The notes beneath the pieces are model-generated. The model worked only from the letters and a program-made list of their open reading frames with translations, had not been told where the DNA came from and made no database searches. 64,000 nucleotides of DNA, from positions 261,119 to 325,118 of the forward strand of contig NZ_KL543977.1 of assembly GCF_000711795.1 (NCBI RefSeq). The letters run 5' to 3'. The position numbers were made by a program, and so were the translations under genes. Positions 54,544-63,253 of the stretch are shown piece after piece. Each line of letters opens with the position of its first letter. Positions within the stretch are counted from its first letter, which is position 1. Origin of the DNA: Vibrio pacinii DSM 19139. Lineage in GTDB: Bacteria; Pseudomonadota; Gammaproteobacteria; Enterobacterales; Vibrionaceae.

Positions 54544-54572
54544 AAAAAAAGAGAGGCTAAGCCTCTCTTTTA
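54544..54572 (-). terminator. Terminator of grpE
   Basis: AAAAGAGAGGC-TAA-GCCTCTCTTTT; the minus strand ends in TTTTTTTT. Confidence 0.85.
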
Positions 54573-54601
54573 TCAATTAAACCAATTGATTCATATGCAG
54601 A

Positions 54602-55204
54602 TTATTTGGCAACCATCACCATGGCAGGACGAATCAAACGACCGTTTAACTCATAGCCTTTCTGCATAACAAACATCACGGTGTTTGCTTCATGATCTGG
54701 GCTTTCTTGAATTGACATTGCTTGGTGCAACTCTGGATTGAATGTCTCACCCTCTGGATTGATCTCTTTAAGGCCAAACTTAGACACAACATCAGCAAAC
54801 GTTTTGTGCGTCAGCTCGACACCTTCAAGTAACGGTTTAATCGCTTCATTTTCGGTATCAGCCGCTTGAATGGCACGCTCTAGGTTATCGATCACTGGCA
54901 ACAGCTCTTCTGCGAACTTGTTCAGTGCGAATTTGCGCGCTTTATCAATTTCTTGCTCAGAGCGGCGACGCATATTTTCTACTTCAGCTTTTGCACGTAG
55001 AACGCTGTCTTGTTGCTCTTGAACTTTTGCTTCGCTTGAAAGCAGCGCTGCTTCTAATTGAGCAATCTTCACTTCTTTCTCATCTAGCTCAGTTTCCTCG
55101 TTCCATTCGATATCAGCATCAGTACCCACAACTTCTGCTTCTTGCTCAACTTCCTGCTGTTGTTGTAGCTCTTCTTCTTTGATCTTGTTTTCTTCGTTGC
55201 TCAT
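54602..55204 (-). CDS. grpE: Nucleotide exchange factor GrpE
   Basis: The ATG at 55204 gives MSNEENKIKEEELQQQQEVE, 200 residues. A long acidic coiled coil (to about 110) is followed by the beta domain with NPELHQAMSIQESPDHEANT and VMQKGYELNGRLIRPAMVMVAK, the GrpE signature. It releases ADP from DnaK. Preceded by GGAGAT and a sigma-32-like promoter; divergent from nadK. Confidence 0.97.
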   Translation of the reverse strand: MSNEENKIKEEELQQQQEVEQEAEVVGTDADIEWNEETELDEKEVKIAQLEAALLSSEAKVQEQQDSVLRAKAEVENMRRRSEQEIDKARKFALNKFAEELLPVIDNLERAIQAADTENEAIKPLLEGVELTHKTFADVVSKFGLKEINPEGETFNPELHQAMSIQESPDHEANTVMFVMQKGYELNGRLIRPAMVMVAK

Positions 55205-55300
55205 GATATCTCCAGAATTCATATCAACCGACCTCAATACATCACGTTTATTATATTGAGATACACAAAAATTCGCATAAATAGTTAACTTGCCATTATT

Positions 55301-55326
55301 ATGGGGATGAAGATTGTCGATTCAAG
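55301..55326 (-). promoter_or_regulatory. Sigma-32-like promoter of grpE
   Basis: On the minus strand CTTGAAT (55320-55326) and CCCCAT (55301-55306) are 13 bases apart, almost the exact heat-shock consensus. It lies about 22 bases before the divergent nadK start, so heat-shock polymerase there may affect nadK. Confidence 0.8.
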
Positions 55327-55347
55327 CCTATTTGGTGCGGAAAACCT

Positions 55348-56232
55348 ATGAAAAAACCTTTTGAAGTGATCGCCATCATTGGAAAACCTAGAGATCAGCA
55401 AGCGATAGCGACCCATAGAGAGCTATACATCTGGCTTCAAGACCAAGGTTACAAGGTCTATATCGATGATCGTTTGAGCGAGATTTTAGATGATATTCCA
55501 AGCGATGATTTTGCCAGCTTAATTCAATTAGGCCAAATGGCCGATCTCGCCATCGTGGTCGGCGGTGATGGAAACATGCTTGGCGCGGCGCGTGTACTGT
55601 CGAGATTTGATATCTCGGTCATTGGTGTCAACCGTGGCAACTTGGGCTTTTTGACCGACCTCAACCCTGAAGACTTCCACGCTACACTGTCTGCGGTTCT
55701 TGGTGGTGATTACATCGAAGAAGAGCGTTTTTTACTTGAGGCCGAAATACATCGCCACGGTCAGGTAAAAAGCCATAATGCTGCCCTCAATGAAGCAGTG
55801 CTCCACCCAGGCCAAGTCGCGCGAATGATTGAGTTTGAAGTCTACATCGATGACAGTTTTGCTTTCTCGCTGCGTGCCGATGGCTTAATTGTTTCAACGC
55901 CGACCGGCTCAACCGCTTACTCTCTCTCTGGCGGAGGCCCGATTTTATCTCCTAGCCTTAACGCAATCTCTTTGGTGCCTATGTTCCCACATACCCTGTC
56001 GAGCCGACCATTGGTTGTCGATAGTAAGCGCCACATCAAACTTATCGTTTCACCGGATAACCGTGGGGCGCAAGAAGTCAGTTGCGATGGCCAAGTTTCG
56101 CTGCCGGTCTCTCCTGGTGATGAAGTGCATATTTATCAAAGCCCTAATGGCCTCAAGCTGATTCATCCTAAGGACTACAGCTACTATCACGTCTTGCGTA
56201 ATAAGTTAGGCTGGTCGAGTAAGTTATTTTAG
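55348..56232 (+). CDS. nadK: NAD kinase
   Basis: A 294-residue enzyme that phosphorylates NAD to NADP. It has the GGDGN catalytic motif in AIVVGGDGNMLGAAR (about residue 72), GNLGFLTDL (about 103), LNEAVLHPG, and the glycine-rich TPTGSTAYSLSGGGPIL (about 186). Complete. It is divergent from grpE and upstream of recN, an arrangement seen in many gamma-proteobacteria. Confidence 0.98.
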   Translation: MKKPFEVIAIIGKPRDQQAIATHRELYIWLQDQGYKVYIDDRLSEILDDIPSDDFASLIQLGQMADLAIVVGGDGNMLGAARVLSRFDISVIGVNRGNLGFLTDLNPEDFHATLSAVLGGDYIEEERFLLEAEIHRHGQVKSHNAALNEAVLHPGQVARMIEFEVYIDDSFAFSLRADGLIVSTPTGSTAYSLSGGGPILSPSLNAISLVPMFPHTLSSRPLVVDSKRHIKLIVSPDNRGAQEVSCDGQVSLPVSPGDEVHIYQSPNGLKLIHPKDYSYYHVLRNKLGWSSKLF

Positions 56233-56322
56233 TGCCGCGTGCGCAAGACAAACCCGCAGCTTCGGGTTGACGCCGCCGAACACTTTAGAACCTGATCACA
56301 AAATTTTTGGTCTGGAACTTTA

Positions 56323-56338
56323 CTGTATAAAGAAACAG
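56323..56338. promoter_or_regulatory. LexA box 1 of recN
   Basis: CTGTATAAAGAAACAG fits CTGT-N8-ACAG. 66 bases before the recN ATG. Confidence 0.85.
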
Positions 56339-56344
56339 TATATA

Positions 56345-56360
56345 CTGTTTTCTTATACAG
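56345..56360. promoter_or_regulatory. LexA box 2 of recN
   Basis: CTGTTTTCTTATACAG fits CTGT-N8-ACAG; 22 bases centre to centre from box 1, two helical turns, which favours cooperative LexA binding. Confidence 0.85.
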
Positions 56361-56388
56361 TATTGTTCATTAAAACAGGTACAACAAA

Positions 56389-58053
56389 ATGCTGGCTCAT
56401 CTAAGTGTTAATAATTTTGCAATTGTTAAGTCTCTACAGCTAGAGCTATCCACCGGTATGACAACCATCACGGGCGAAACAGGTGCGGGTAAATCAATCG
56501 CTATCGATGCCCTTGGGCTTTGTCTAGGCGGACGCGCGGAAGCCAGCATGGTAAGACAAGGCGAAGAAAAAACCGAAGTTAGTGCGGCTTTTTCGCTTGA
56601 GAACAACCTTAACGCCACTCGATGGTTAGAAGACAATGACTTACTCGATGGTAGTGACTGCATTTTACGTCGCATAATCAGTAAAGAAGGTCGTTCACGC
56701 GCCTTTATTAACGGCAGTCCAGTTCCCCTTTCTCAATTAAAATCACTTGGACAACTGCTGATCAACATCCACGGCCAACATGCACACCATCAACTGATGA
56801 AGAGCGAGTATCAAATGGCGATGCTTGATCAGTACGCAGGCCATAGCAACTTGCTGAAAAGCACACGTAACGCCTATCAGTCGTGGCGTCAGGCCGATAA
56901 CCAACTTAAGCAACTTAAAGAAAACAGTGCCGCTAACATGGCTCAGAAGCAGTTGCTTGAATACCAAATCAAAGAACTTAATGAACTTTCTCTTGGCGAG
57001 GATGAATATGAAGAACTCGAACAAGAACACAAACGCCTATCCAATAGCGGTGAACTTGCCTCTACCTGTCAGCACGCCATCGAACTTATTTACGAAGGTG
57101 AAGAAGTTAATGCGCTTGGTATTTTGCAATCGGCCAATCACGCCCTAATTCAGTTAGCTGAGCTTGATGATCACTTAGCCGAACTACCGAACATGGTTAC
57201 TGAAGCGATCATTCAAATTGAAGAGGTTAACAGTGAATTACGTAACTACTTAGATAATATCGACGTTGACCCAGCGCGCATGGCCTTTGTCGAAGAACGT
57301 TTTTCTAAAGTGATGTCTATCTCCAGAAAACATCATGTCATGCCAAACGAGCTCTATCCACATCAGCAAGATTTGCTCGCCCAGATTGAACAACTCGACT
57401 GCTCGGAAGAACGTATCGAAGAGCGACAACAAGAGGTTGAAGCCAAGTATCAAGCGTTCTTAACTGCGTCAGAAAAACTGCACAAATCACGCTTACGTTA
57501 CGCCAAAGAATTAAACAAGCTTATTACCGCTAGCATGCACGAACTGAGCATGGAAAAAGCGAAATTTAGTATTGAGGTATGTAACGAAGGCGCACACCCC
57601 TCTCCGCTCGGGATGGATAGCGTCTGCTTTGTGGTTTCTACCAACCCAGGTCAACCAATGCAGCCCATCGCTAAAGTGGCATCAGGGGGAGAGCTTTCAC
57701 GTATTTCACTCGCTATTCAGGTGATTACCGCGCAGAAAGTCGAAACGCCGAGCCTAATCTTCGATGAAGTTGATGTCGGCATCAGTGGCCCGACGGCTGC
57801 GGTAGTTGGTAAAATGTTGCGTAAACTCGGACAATCAACTCAGGTAATGTGTGTCACGCACTTGCCTCAAGTGGCTGGATGTGGTCATCAGCAGTTGTTT
57901 GTTGCTAAGCAAACCAAAGCAGGTAAAACAGAAACCCAAATGCACCGTCTTGATGATGATCAGCGCGTAACCGAGCTCGCTCGCCTGCTCGGTGGCAGCG
58001 AAATCACAGACTCAACACTAGCCAATGCCAAAGAGCTATTGATTGCCGCTTAG
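56389..58053 (+). CDS. recN: DNA repair protein RecN
   Basis: A 554-residue SMC-like ATPase. It has the N-terminal Walker A in TITGETGAGKSIAIDAL (about residues 25-41), a coiled-coil middle (about 150-400), and the C-terminal ABC signature VASGGELSRISLAIQ and Walker B TPSLIFDEVDVGISG. It holds broken DNA ends for recombination. Two LexA boxes upstream show SOS control, as in E. coli. Confidence 0.98.
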   Translation: MLAHLSVNNFAIVKSLQLELSTGMTTITGETGAGKSIAIDALGLCLGGRAEASMVRQGEEKTEVSAAFSLENNLNATRWLEDNDLLDGSDCILRRIISKEGRSRAFINGSPVPLSQLKSLGQLLINIHGQHAHHQLMKSEYQMAMLDQYAGHSNLLKSTRNAYQSWRQADNQLKQLKENSAANMAQKQLLEYQIKELNELSLGEDEYEELEQEHKRLSNSGELASTCQHAIELIYEGEEVNALGILQSANHALIQLAELDDHLAELPNMVTEAIIQIEEVNSELRNYLDNIDVDPARMAFVEERFSKVMSISRKHHVMPNELYPHQQDLLAQIEQLDCSEERIEERQQEVEAKYQAFLTASEKLHKSRLRYAKELNKLITASMHELSMEKAKFSIEVCNEGAHPSPLGMDSVCFVVSTNPGQPMQPIAKVASGGELSRISLAIQVITAQKVETPSLIFDEVDVGISGPTAAVVGKMLRKLGQSTQVMCVTHLPQVAGCGHQQLFVAKQTKAGKTETQMHRLDDDQRVTELARLLGGSEITDSTLANAKELLIAA

Positions 58054-58225
58054 TCTAACTCTACGAGCCAAAGCTGTTTTTATGGGCAATTTTGGCTCTA
58101 CTTTGCAACCAAATTCAAAAATCATGGTCTCAAACTACGCAAAACGCGTTCAGCTTTTTACTTTGGCCGCTAGCTTGTTTATTATCGGCTGAGTTTGATC
58201 ATTATCCGTTACAAAGAATTTAAGT

Positions 58226-58585
58226 ATGCAATTTAAAAAGTGGCTTATCGCTGTACCACTCGCAATGACAATGCTGACAGGCTGCTCTTTACTAGAAAAG
58301 CTTGTGTACCGCATTGATATAAACCAGGGCAACTATGTTGAACAAAGCGCAGTCGAACGACTCAAGTTCGGAATGACCAAAGAGCAAGTTCGTTATGTTC
58401 TGGGCTCGCCGATGCTCGTCGAAAATGGTTACCCAGACATTTGGTACTACATTTACCACCATACTGAAGGCCACAACGACTCGATTCAAAAGAACCTGAT
58501 TGTTGATTTCAATGATAACGGTCAGTTAGTTAGTATTTCTGGTGACTTCACGCCAAGTAATGATTTCTTCGAAAGCATTAACTAA
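58226..58585 (+). CDS. bamE: Outer membrane protein assembly factor BamE
   Basis: A 119-residue lipoprotein with signal LAMTMLTGC (Cys near residue 20). The SmpA/OmlA fold follows, with the pattern LKFGMTKEQVRYVLGSPML (about 49-67) and DIWYYIYHH. It is a small part of the BAM complex that inserts beta-barrel proteins in the outer membrane. Position after recN is conserved in gamma-proteobacteria. Confidence 0.96.
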   Translation: MQFKKWLIAVPLAMTMLTGCSLLEKLVYRIDINQGNYVEQSAVERLKFGMTKEQVRYVLGSPMLVENGYPDIWYYIYHHTEGHNDSIQKNLIVDFNDNGQLVSISGDFTPSNDFFESIN

Positions 58586-58601
58586 GCGAGTAGCGAGAAA
58601 T

Positions 58602-58640
58602 TAAAAAGGGTTGACGTTTTGCGTCAACCCTTTCTTTTTG
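58602..58640. terminator. Terminator between bamE and rnfH
   Basis: AAAGGGTTGACG-TTTTG-CGTCAACCCTTT followed by CTTTTT; convergent genes. Confidence 0.82.
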
Positions 58641-58678
58641 GACGAGATATCTCTGTTTAACAACCAAAGCGTCTTGCT

Positions 58679-59026
58679 TTAAGTCTCTTTCTTCGACGGT
58701 GATTTCTTACTGACAGCCTCAGCATCACTTGCCGCCTTAGCTTGCTCGGCACGCTTACGACGAATTTCTTTTGGGTCAGCCAACAACGGGCGATAAATCT
58801 CTATCCGGTCTCGATCATTTACTGTCGCATCGAGCTTAATATTACGGCTAAACACGCCTACCTTATTCTTGGTTAAGTCTATTTCAGGGTACAACTCAAG
58901 CACGCCCGATTGAGCGATGATCTCTTCAACGGTCATCTCTTTATTAACCACTAGCATAAAAACACGCTGCTCGTGAGGCAGTGCGTACACCACCTCAACA
59001 TGAATCATATTCGACTCAATACTCAT
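58679..59026 (-). CDS. RnfH family protein (RatB, UPF0125)
   Basis: The ATG at 59026 gives MSIESNMIHVEVVYALPHEQ, 115 residues. The ubiquitin-like RnfH pattern is visible: VEVVYALP near residue 11, LELYPEIDL, VGVFSRNIKLD and DRIEIYRPLLADPKEIRRKRAEQA at the end. The lysine-rich tail is usual. Its start overlaps the end of ratA by 11 bases. Exact role unknown. Confidence 0.9.
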   Translation of the reverse strand: MSIESNMIHVEVVYALPHEQRVFMLVVNKEMTVEEIIAQSGVLELYPEIDLTKNKVGVFSRNIKLDATVNDRDRIEIYRPLLADPKEIRRKRAEQAKAASDAEAVSKKSPSKKET

Positions 59027-59459
59027 AAATTGGATACACCTGCTTTGCGCGCTTAGTGAATGCATTGACCATATTGCTGGTCAATTCGTTGAAAATTTTG
59101 CCAAACGCCATTTCTATCATCTTACTTGAAAATTCGAACTCGAGTTTTAGCTCAACTTTGCACGCCTGTTCATCAAGTGGGGTAAAAAACCAACCGCCTT
59201 TTAGCGTCTTAAAGGGGCCATCAACCAAATTCATGATGATCGCTTCACCATGAATCAGCTCATTGGCTGTGGTAAACGTTTTGCTGATCCCAGCTTTAGC
59301 CACATCAACCGAAGCCACCATTGCATTTGAGCTCGACTCAATCACACGTGAACCCGAACACCCCGGCAAGAACTCCGGATAACGGTCTACATCGTTCACT
59401 AGATTGAACATCTGCTGTGCACTAAACGACACCAATGCAGAACGGCTAACTTGCTTCAT
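59016..59459 (-). CDS. ratA: RatA-type START/Coq10 domain protein
   Basis: The ATG at 59459 gives MKQVSRSALVSFSAQQMFNL, 147 residues. It has the Coq10/START-like pattern LVNDVDRYPEFLPGCSGSRV (about 20-39), LVDGPFKTLKGGWFF and FEFSSKMIEMAFGKIF. E. coli RatA was reported to hinder ribosome subunit joining, while other members bind ubiquinone. Which role holds here cannot be read from sequence. It is divergent from smpB. Confidence 0.9.
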   Translation of the reverse strand: MKQVSRSALVSFSAQQMFNLVNDVDRYPEFLPGCSGSRVIESSSNAMVASVDVAKAGISKTFTTANELIHGEAIIMNLVDGPFKTLKGGWFFTPLDEQACKVELKLEFEFSSKMIEMAFGKIFNELTSNMVNAFTKRAKQVYPIYEY

Positions 59460-59509
59460 ATCGACTCCTCGTAATACAGCCTGAACCTCAAGCATGAGCT
59501 AATTTTACT

Positions 59510-59534
59510 TTTATTTGCACCAAGCGCAAATAAA
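59510..59534. promoter_or_regulatory. Inverted repeat in the ratA-smpB promoter gap
   Basis: Exact 9-bp arms TTTATTTGC and GCAAATAAA around a 7-base centre, between divergent genes. An operator is possible; no known regulator is matched. Confidence 0.4.
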
Positions 59535-59576
59535 GGGATTTCATAACCTCACTCGTACCCGTATAATGCACCCATT

Positions 59577-60062
59577 ATGGTAAAGAAAAAATCCAAACAA
59601 AAAGCGGGTAGCAATACCATCGCTGTCAATAAGAAAGCTCGCCACGAATATTTTATCGATGATGAAATTGAAGCAGGCTTAGAGCTACAAGGCTGGGAAG
59701 TTAAGTCACTTCGTGAAGGCAAAGCCAATATCGCAGAAAGCTACGTCTTTATGCGTGACGGAGAAGCCTTTGTCAGTGGCATGACTATTACTCCATTAAA
59801 CCAAGCATCAACACACGTTGTGGCTAACCCAACGCGTGTTCGTAAGCTACTTTTAAGTCGTCGTGAACTCGATAACTTACTGGGCCGCGTCAACCGCGAG
59901 GGTATGACATTAGCAGCGCTATCGCTCTATTGGTCTCGCTCTTGGGTGAAGATGAAAATCGGTGTTGCCAAAGGTAAGAAGCTGCACGACAAACGTACTG
60001 ATCTTAAAGAAAAAGATTGGGCTCGAGAAAAAGCACGGGTAATGAAGAGCTCGCTGCGTTAA
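59577..60062 (+). CDS. smpB: SsrA-binding protein SmpB
   Basis: A 161-residue RNA-binding protein. It has NKKARHEYFIDDEIEAGLEL near residue 19, WEVKSLREGKANIAESY (about 41-57), the basic core, and the C-terminal tail KKLHDKRTDLKEKDWAREKA that enters the ribosome A site. It brings tmRNA to stalled ribosomes. Its RNA partner ssrA lies 66 bases downstream. Confidence 0.98.
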   Translation: MVKKKSKQKAGSNTIAVNKKARHEYFIDDEIEAGLELQGWEVKSLREGKANIAESYVFMRDGEAFVSGMTITPLNQASTHVVANPTRVRKLLLSRRELDNLLGRVNREGMTLAALSLYWSRSWVKMKIGVAKGKKLHDKRTDLKEKDWAREKARVMKSSLR

Positions 60063-60128
60063 TATTGAGCACTTAAACGCATTAAGCTAGACAGGTAACA
60101 CTTTTCTGGTACTATGCGTACAACACTT

Positions 60129-60495
60129 GGGGCTGATTTAGGATTCGACAGGAATTTTGAAGTCTGAGGTGCATGCCGTGGGGCGGTTTGCCACGTAAAA
60201 AGCCGCAAAAAAATAGTCGCAAACGACGAAAACTACGCACTAGCAGCTTAATAACCTGCTCAGAGCTCTCTCGCCCTAGCTTCCGCACGTAAGACGGGGA
60301 ATAACGAGGGATCAAATCCAAACGCGCTAGCCCGGATTCTCCCGCCTGAGAGGTGAACGGCGAATTTTAATTCAGGATAGCTTTTGACTGGCGTGTCGGT
60401 TCGCAGGTCACTGGTGAAATTAAAGATCGACTAAGCATGTAGTACCAATGATGAATGGTTCTTGGACGCGGGTTCAAATCCCGCCAGCTCCACCA
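60129..60495 (+). ncRNA. ssrA: Transfer-messenger RNA (tmRNA)
   Basis: A 367-base gene with tRNA-Ala-like ends: GGGGCTG at the 5' end pairs with CAGCTCC before discriminator A and encoded CCA. The 3' part has the T arm CGGGTTCAAATCCCG. The tag reading frame is at 60219-60251 and encodes ANDENYALAA with stop TAA, the same tag as in E. coli. It frees stalled ribosomes with SmpB. The 3' end is a common integration target, and an integrase gene starts 96 bases downstream. Confidence 0.98.
60440..60495 (+). mobile_element. Probable attachment site region at the 3' end of ssrA
   Basis: The tmRNA 3' end is intact and followed at once by an integrase gene reading away from it. That is the usual layout of islands and prophages at this site, including VPI-1 of V. 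cholerae as I recall. The exact core cannot be set because the other end of the element is outside the window. Confidence 0.6.
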
Positions 60496-60505
60496 AACGT
60501 TTGGA

Positions 60506-60542
60506 AAGGGCGGTAACTCTTTGAGTTATCGCCCTTTTTGTT
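60506..60542 (+). terminator. Terminator of ssrA
   Basis: GGGCGGTAACTC-TTT-GAGTTATCGCCC with TTTTTG after it. Confidence 0.85.
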
Positions 60543-60590
60543 TCTAAGCTATGAGTTTTTGCAGTTTTGTACTAAAAGTAGGTACTAAAC

Positions 60591-61871
60591 ATGCGCTATC
60601 TCAAACTGAGCAAAACTGGAATCTGGGTATTTAGATTTCAGATCCCAAAATCAAAGCGCCATCATTTCGAAAATAGATACGAGGTGAAAAAGCACCTCAA
60701 GGCCACCACCAAAGCCCAAGCTCAACTTCAAGCTCTACAGCTAGAGCTTGAGATTAGGGGTAAACTTAACTCTTCATCCTCTTTATCAAATGAAGCACCT
60801 CCTCTCCAGTATTCACTTGGAAGAACACGTCAGCCAAAGACTAAACATAGTCCATTAAAATGCCTCGAGGACTATAAGGCATACAAATCCTCGTACATAT
60901 CTAACAAGTCCATCATGGGAGCTGTTGCCAAATGTAAGTTGGTTCTTTTGCTTTCAGGACAAGACCACATATCGTCAATACGTAGATCTGATGCTGAGCG
61001 AGTTAGACAGCTGCTTTCAAAACTACCATCCAATATTAAAAAACATCGCCAATTTAGCGGACTTTCACCCTCTCAAGCTATTAACCTTAATGAGGATCTT
61101 CAGCTTCCAACTATTTCTCAAAACAGTGTAAAAGACTATATCCAGAAAGCATCTTCATTTTTTGAATGGTGTGTTCAAATGGAACTAACGGACGTAAATC
61201 CATTTAAAGGTTTTAAATTTCGTAGTGATAAAAAGATAAGCCAATCAAAGCATGCATACTCTAATGAAGACCTTAGAAAACTGTTTGGCTCTTCAATCTA
61301 TTTAAAACACGACTTCAAACACCCATACCAGTTTTGGCTTCCACTATTAGGCCTCTATACAGGGGCAAGATTGAATGAACTCTGTCAACTTCACACTAAC
61401 GATGTTGTTGAGATCAATAATGTCTGGTGCATATCAATAAATGCTGACACTTCGGACAAAAGACTAAAAAATGTAAACAGTGAAAGATTAGTTCCCTTAC
61501 ATAAAACTTTGAAGGAACTTGGTTTTATAGATTTCGCAAAGAAAAAGCCATCACAACGTATTTTTGATGAATTAAAACTAGAACGGGATGGTTATGGTAC
61601 TAGCGCTTCAAAATGGTTCGGTCGGTATAAAAGCTCACTTGGATTTACTAGAGGCTATGACTTCCACTCTCTACGTCATACTTTCGCAAGTAGCTTAAAG
61701 AATGCGTTGGTACCAGAAATATTAGCCAATGAGCTTCTTGGCCACACCCAATCGACCATTTCATATGAACGTTACGGAAAGGAAATTGATATATCGACCA
61801 AAGCTGATGCGGTAAATTCCATTTCAAGCGTATCTAGTAAACATATAGAACGATTTTTTAGATTGCCCTGA
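60591..61871 (+). CDS. Tyrosine recombinase / integrase (first of two)
   Basis: A 426-residue site-specific recombinase. The N-terminal part (MRYLKLSKTGIWVFRFQIPK) is of the DUF6538-like type seen in Vibrio island integrases, followed by an arm-binding and core-binding region. The catalytic domain has Arg260 (TGARLNELCQL), His359-x-x-Arg362 (HSLRH), His385 (LGHTQ) and Tyr395 as likely nucleophile. It is the candidate enzyme for insertion at ssrA. Base use is AT-richer than its left neighbours. Confidence 0.93.
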   Translation: MRYLKLSKTGIWVFRFQIPKSKRHHFENRYEVKKHLKATTKAQAQLQALQLELEIRGKLNSSSSLSNEAPPLQYSLGRTRQPKTKHSPLKCLEDYKAYKSSYISNKSIMGAVAKCKLVLLLSGQDHISSIRRSDAERVRQLLSKLPSNIKKHRQFSGLSPSQAINLNEDLQLPTISQNSVKDYIQKASSFFEWCVQMELTDVNPFKGFKFRSDKKISQSKHAYSNEDLRKLFGSSIYLKHDFKHPYQFWLPLLGLYTGARLNELCQLHTNDVVEINNVWCISINADTSDKRLKNVNSERLVPLHKTLKELGFIDFAKKKPSQRIFDELKLERDGYGTSASKWFGRYKSSLGFTRGYDFHSLRHTFASSLKNALVPEILANELLGHTQSTISYERYGKEIDISTKADAVNSISSVSSKHIERFFRLP

Positions 61872-62086
61872 TTAATAGATTAAAACTTATACAAGCAAAA
61901 AAAGCTTACTAGCATTTTTTGCTTGTACTTTCAATAAAAAAAGTAAGATCAAAGTCACAAAAACAAAGCAAGAGCAGTCTTATTGAACAAAATACAACCA
62001 ACAAGCTCTTTTAAATAAAAGTTGATAGGTTATAGTGCTCCGCATGAGAGGGCCCTCTCCATTATTTATCGAAAAATGGAGAACTC
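61872..62086. other. AT-rich gap between the two recombinase genes
   Basis: 215 bases, AT-rich, with several A- and T-runs and one GC island (GAGGGCCCTCTC near 62047-62058, a palindrome). No gene is seen. GGAG stands 6 bases before the ATG of the second recombinase. Confidence 0.5.
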
Positions 62087-63238
62087 ATGTTTACTCAAAT
62101 AAAAAGGAAAATCAGATTTGTTGTTAAATCTTTGATTACAACAATCCGGTCAGTATGTTCACCCATTCGAAGGTGTGAATTACATACAGAGTCTTTAAAT
62201 ACACTGATTAAAAAGTATATTGATTACAAGAAAAGGGATAATGAACTATCCCAAAAAACAATAGAAGGTATTGAATTTAACCTTATAAGAGTTTCTCAAA
62301 TATGGGGAAAACATGATTTAAGAGAAATGAATAGGGAAGATGCAGAAGAAATTAGAGACTGTCTATATAAATACCCCAAGAACTATAAAAAGAACCCTAT
62401 ATTAAGAAACCTACAAGGTCTCAACCTGATTAAAGAGGCTAATATATTAGGTTCTCAAGCAATCAGTAATAGATCAGTAAAAAAGTGTGTACAGGAATTT
62501 TCATCATTTTGTAATTGGGCAGTTCAAAGGGATTATATTGATAAAAATTACTTCTACCGTCTTAAAACAAGAAGAGCAAACGCTACTGACGTTAGATACA
62601 AGCTTGACGACAATGACATCAATCTAATTTTTGGCATGTCTGACTACGAGAAGGGCTTTTTCTTTCACACCTATTATTACTGGATACCCCTTCTACTGAG
62701 GTTCACAGGAGCAAGGCTTAACGAGCTATGCCAATTAAACACAGATGATATCGTCCAATATGAAGATATTTGGGGAATAAGAATCGGCAATGAATTTGTA
62801 GGACAACGAGTTAAAAGCCCAAACTCAGTTCGTTTTGTACCTATTCATAACAAACTATTAGATCTTGGATTCATTGATTTTGTTCAATCTAGAAGAGAGC
62901 GAACCATGCTATTTGAAGGGCTATCTCTTAGTGAAGGTTACTACTCTTCGTCTGCTTCTAAATGGTTTGCGAGACGAAGAGAGGAACTTGGTATTGAGAA
63001 AGGTAAATGTGCTCACTCATTTAGACACAGTTTTATAGACGAATTGAAACAAAAAGGAATTGGACTAGATATCATTAGAGAATTGGTTGGTCATAGTTCG
63101 AATTCAATTACAACAAGTGTATACAGTCGTTCATATAACGCAAGGATATTAAGCTTAGCCATAAATAACATCTGCTCTTCACACGTAGAAAAGATAAAAG
63201 AGTATAAAAGCCCAGACTACAAATTTCGTGAAATTTAG
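62087..63238 (+). CDS. Tyrosine recombinase (second of two)
   Basis: A 383-residue recombinase with the complete catalytic set: Arg210 (TGARLNELCQL), His310-x-x-Arg313 (HSFRHSF), His336 (VGHSS) and Tyr346 (SVYSR). Its core is clearly related to the first recombinase (shared blocks TGARLNELCQL, LGFIDF and SSASKWFAR/SASKWFGR), but the N-terminus is different and basic. AT-rich and with many A-ending codons. The next gene starts 15 bases later, so they form a unit. Its role is unclear. Confidence 0.9.
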   Translation: MFTQIKRKIRFVVKSLITTIRSVCSPIRRCELHTESLNTLIKKYIDYKKRDNELSQKTIEGIEFNLIRVSQIWGKHDLREMNREDAEEIRDCLYKYPKNYKKNPILRNLQGLNLIKEANILGSQAISNRSVKKCVQEFSSFCNWAVQRDYIDKNYFYRLKTRRANATDVRYKLDDNDINLIFGMSDYEKGFFFHTYYYWIPLLLRFTGARLNELCQLNTDDIVQYEDIWGIRIGNEFVGQRVKSPNSVRFVPIHNKLLDLGFIDFVQSRRERTMLFEGLSLSEGYYSSSASKWFARRREELGIEKGKCAHSFRHSFIDELKQKGIGLDIIRELVGHSSNSITTSVYSRSYNARILSLAINNICSSHVEKIKEYKSPDYKFREI

Positions 63239-63253
63239 ATAAGGAATAACGTT

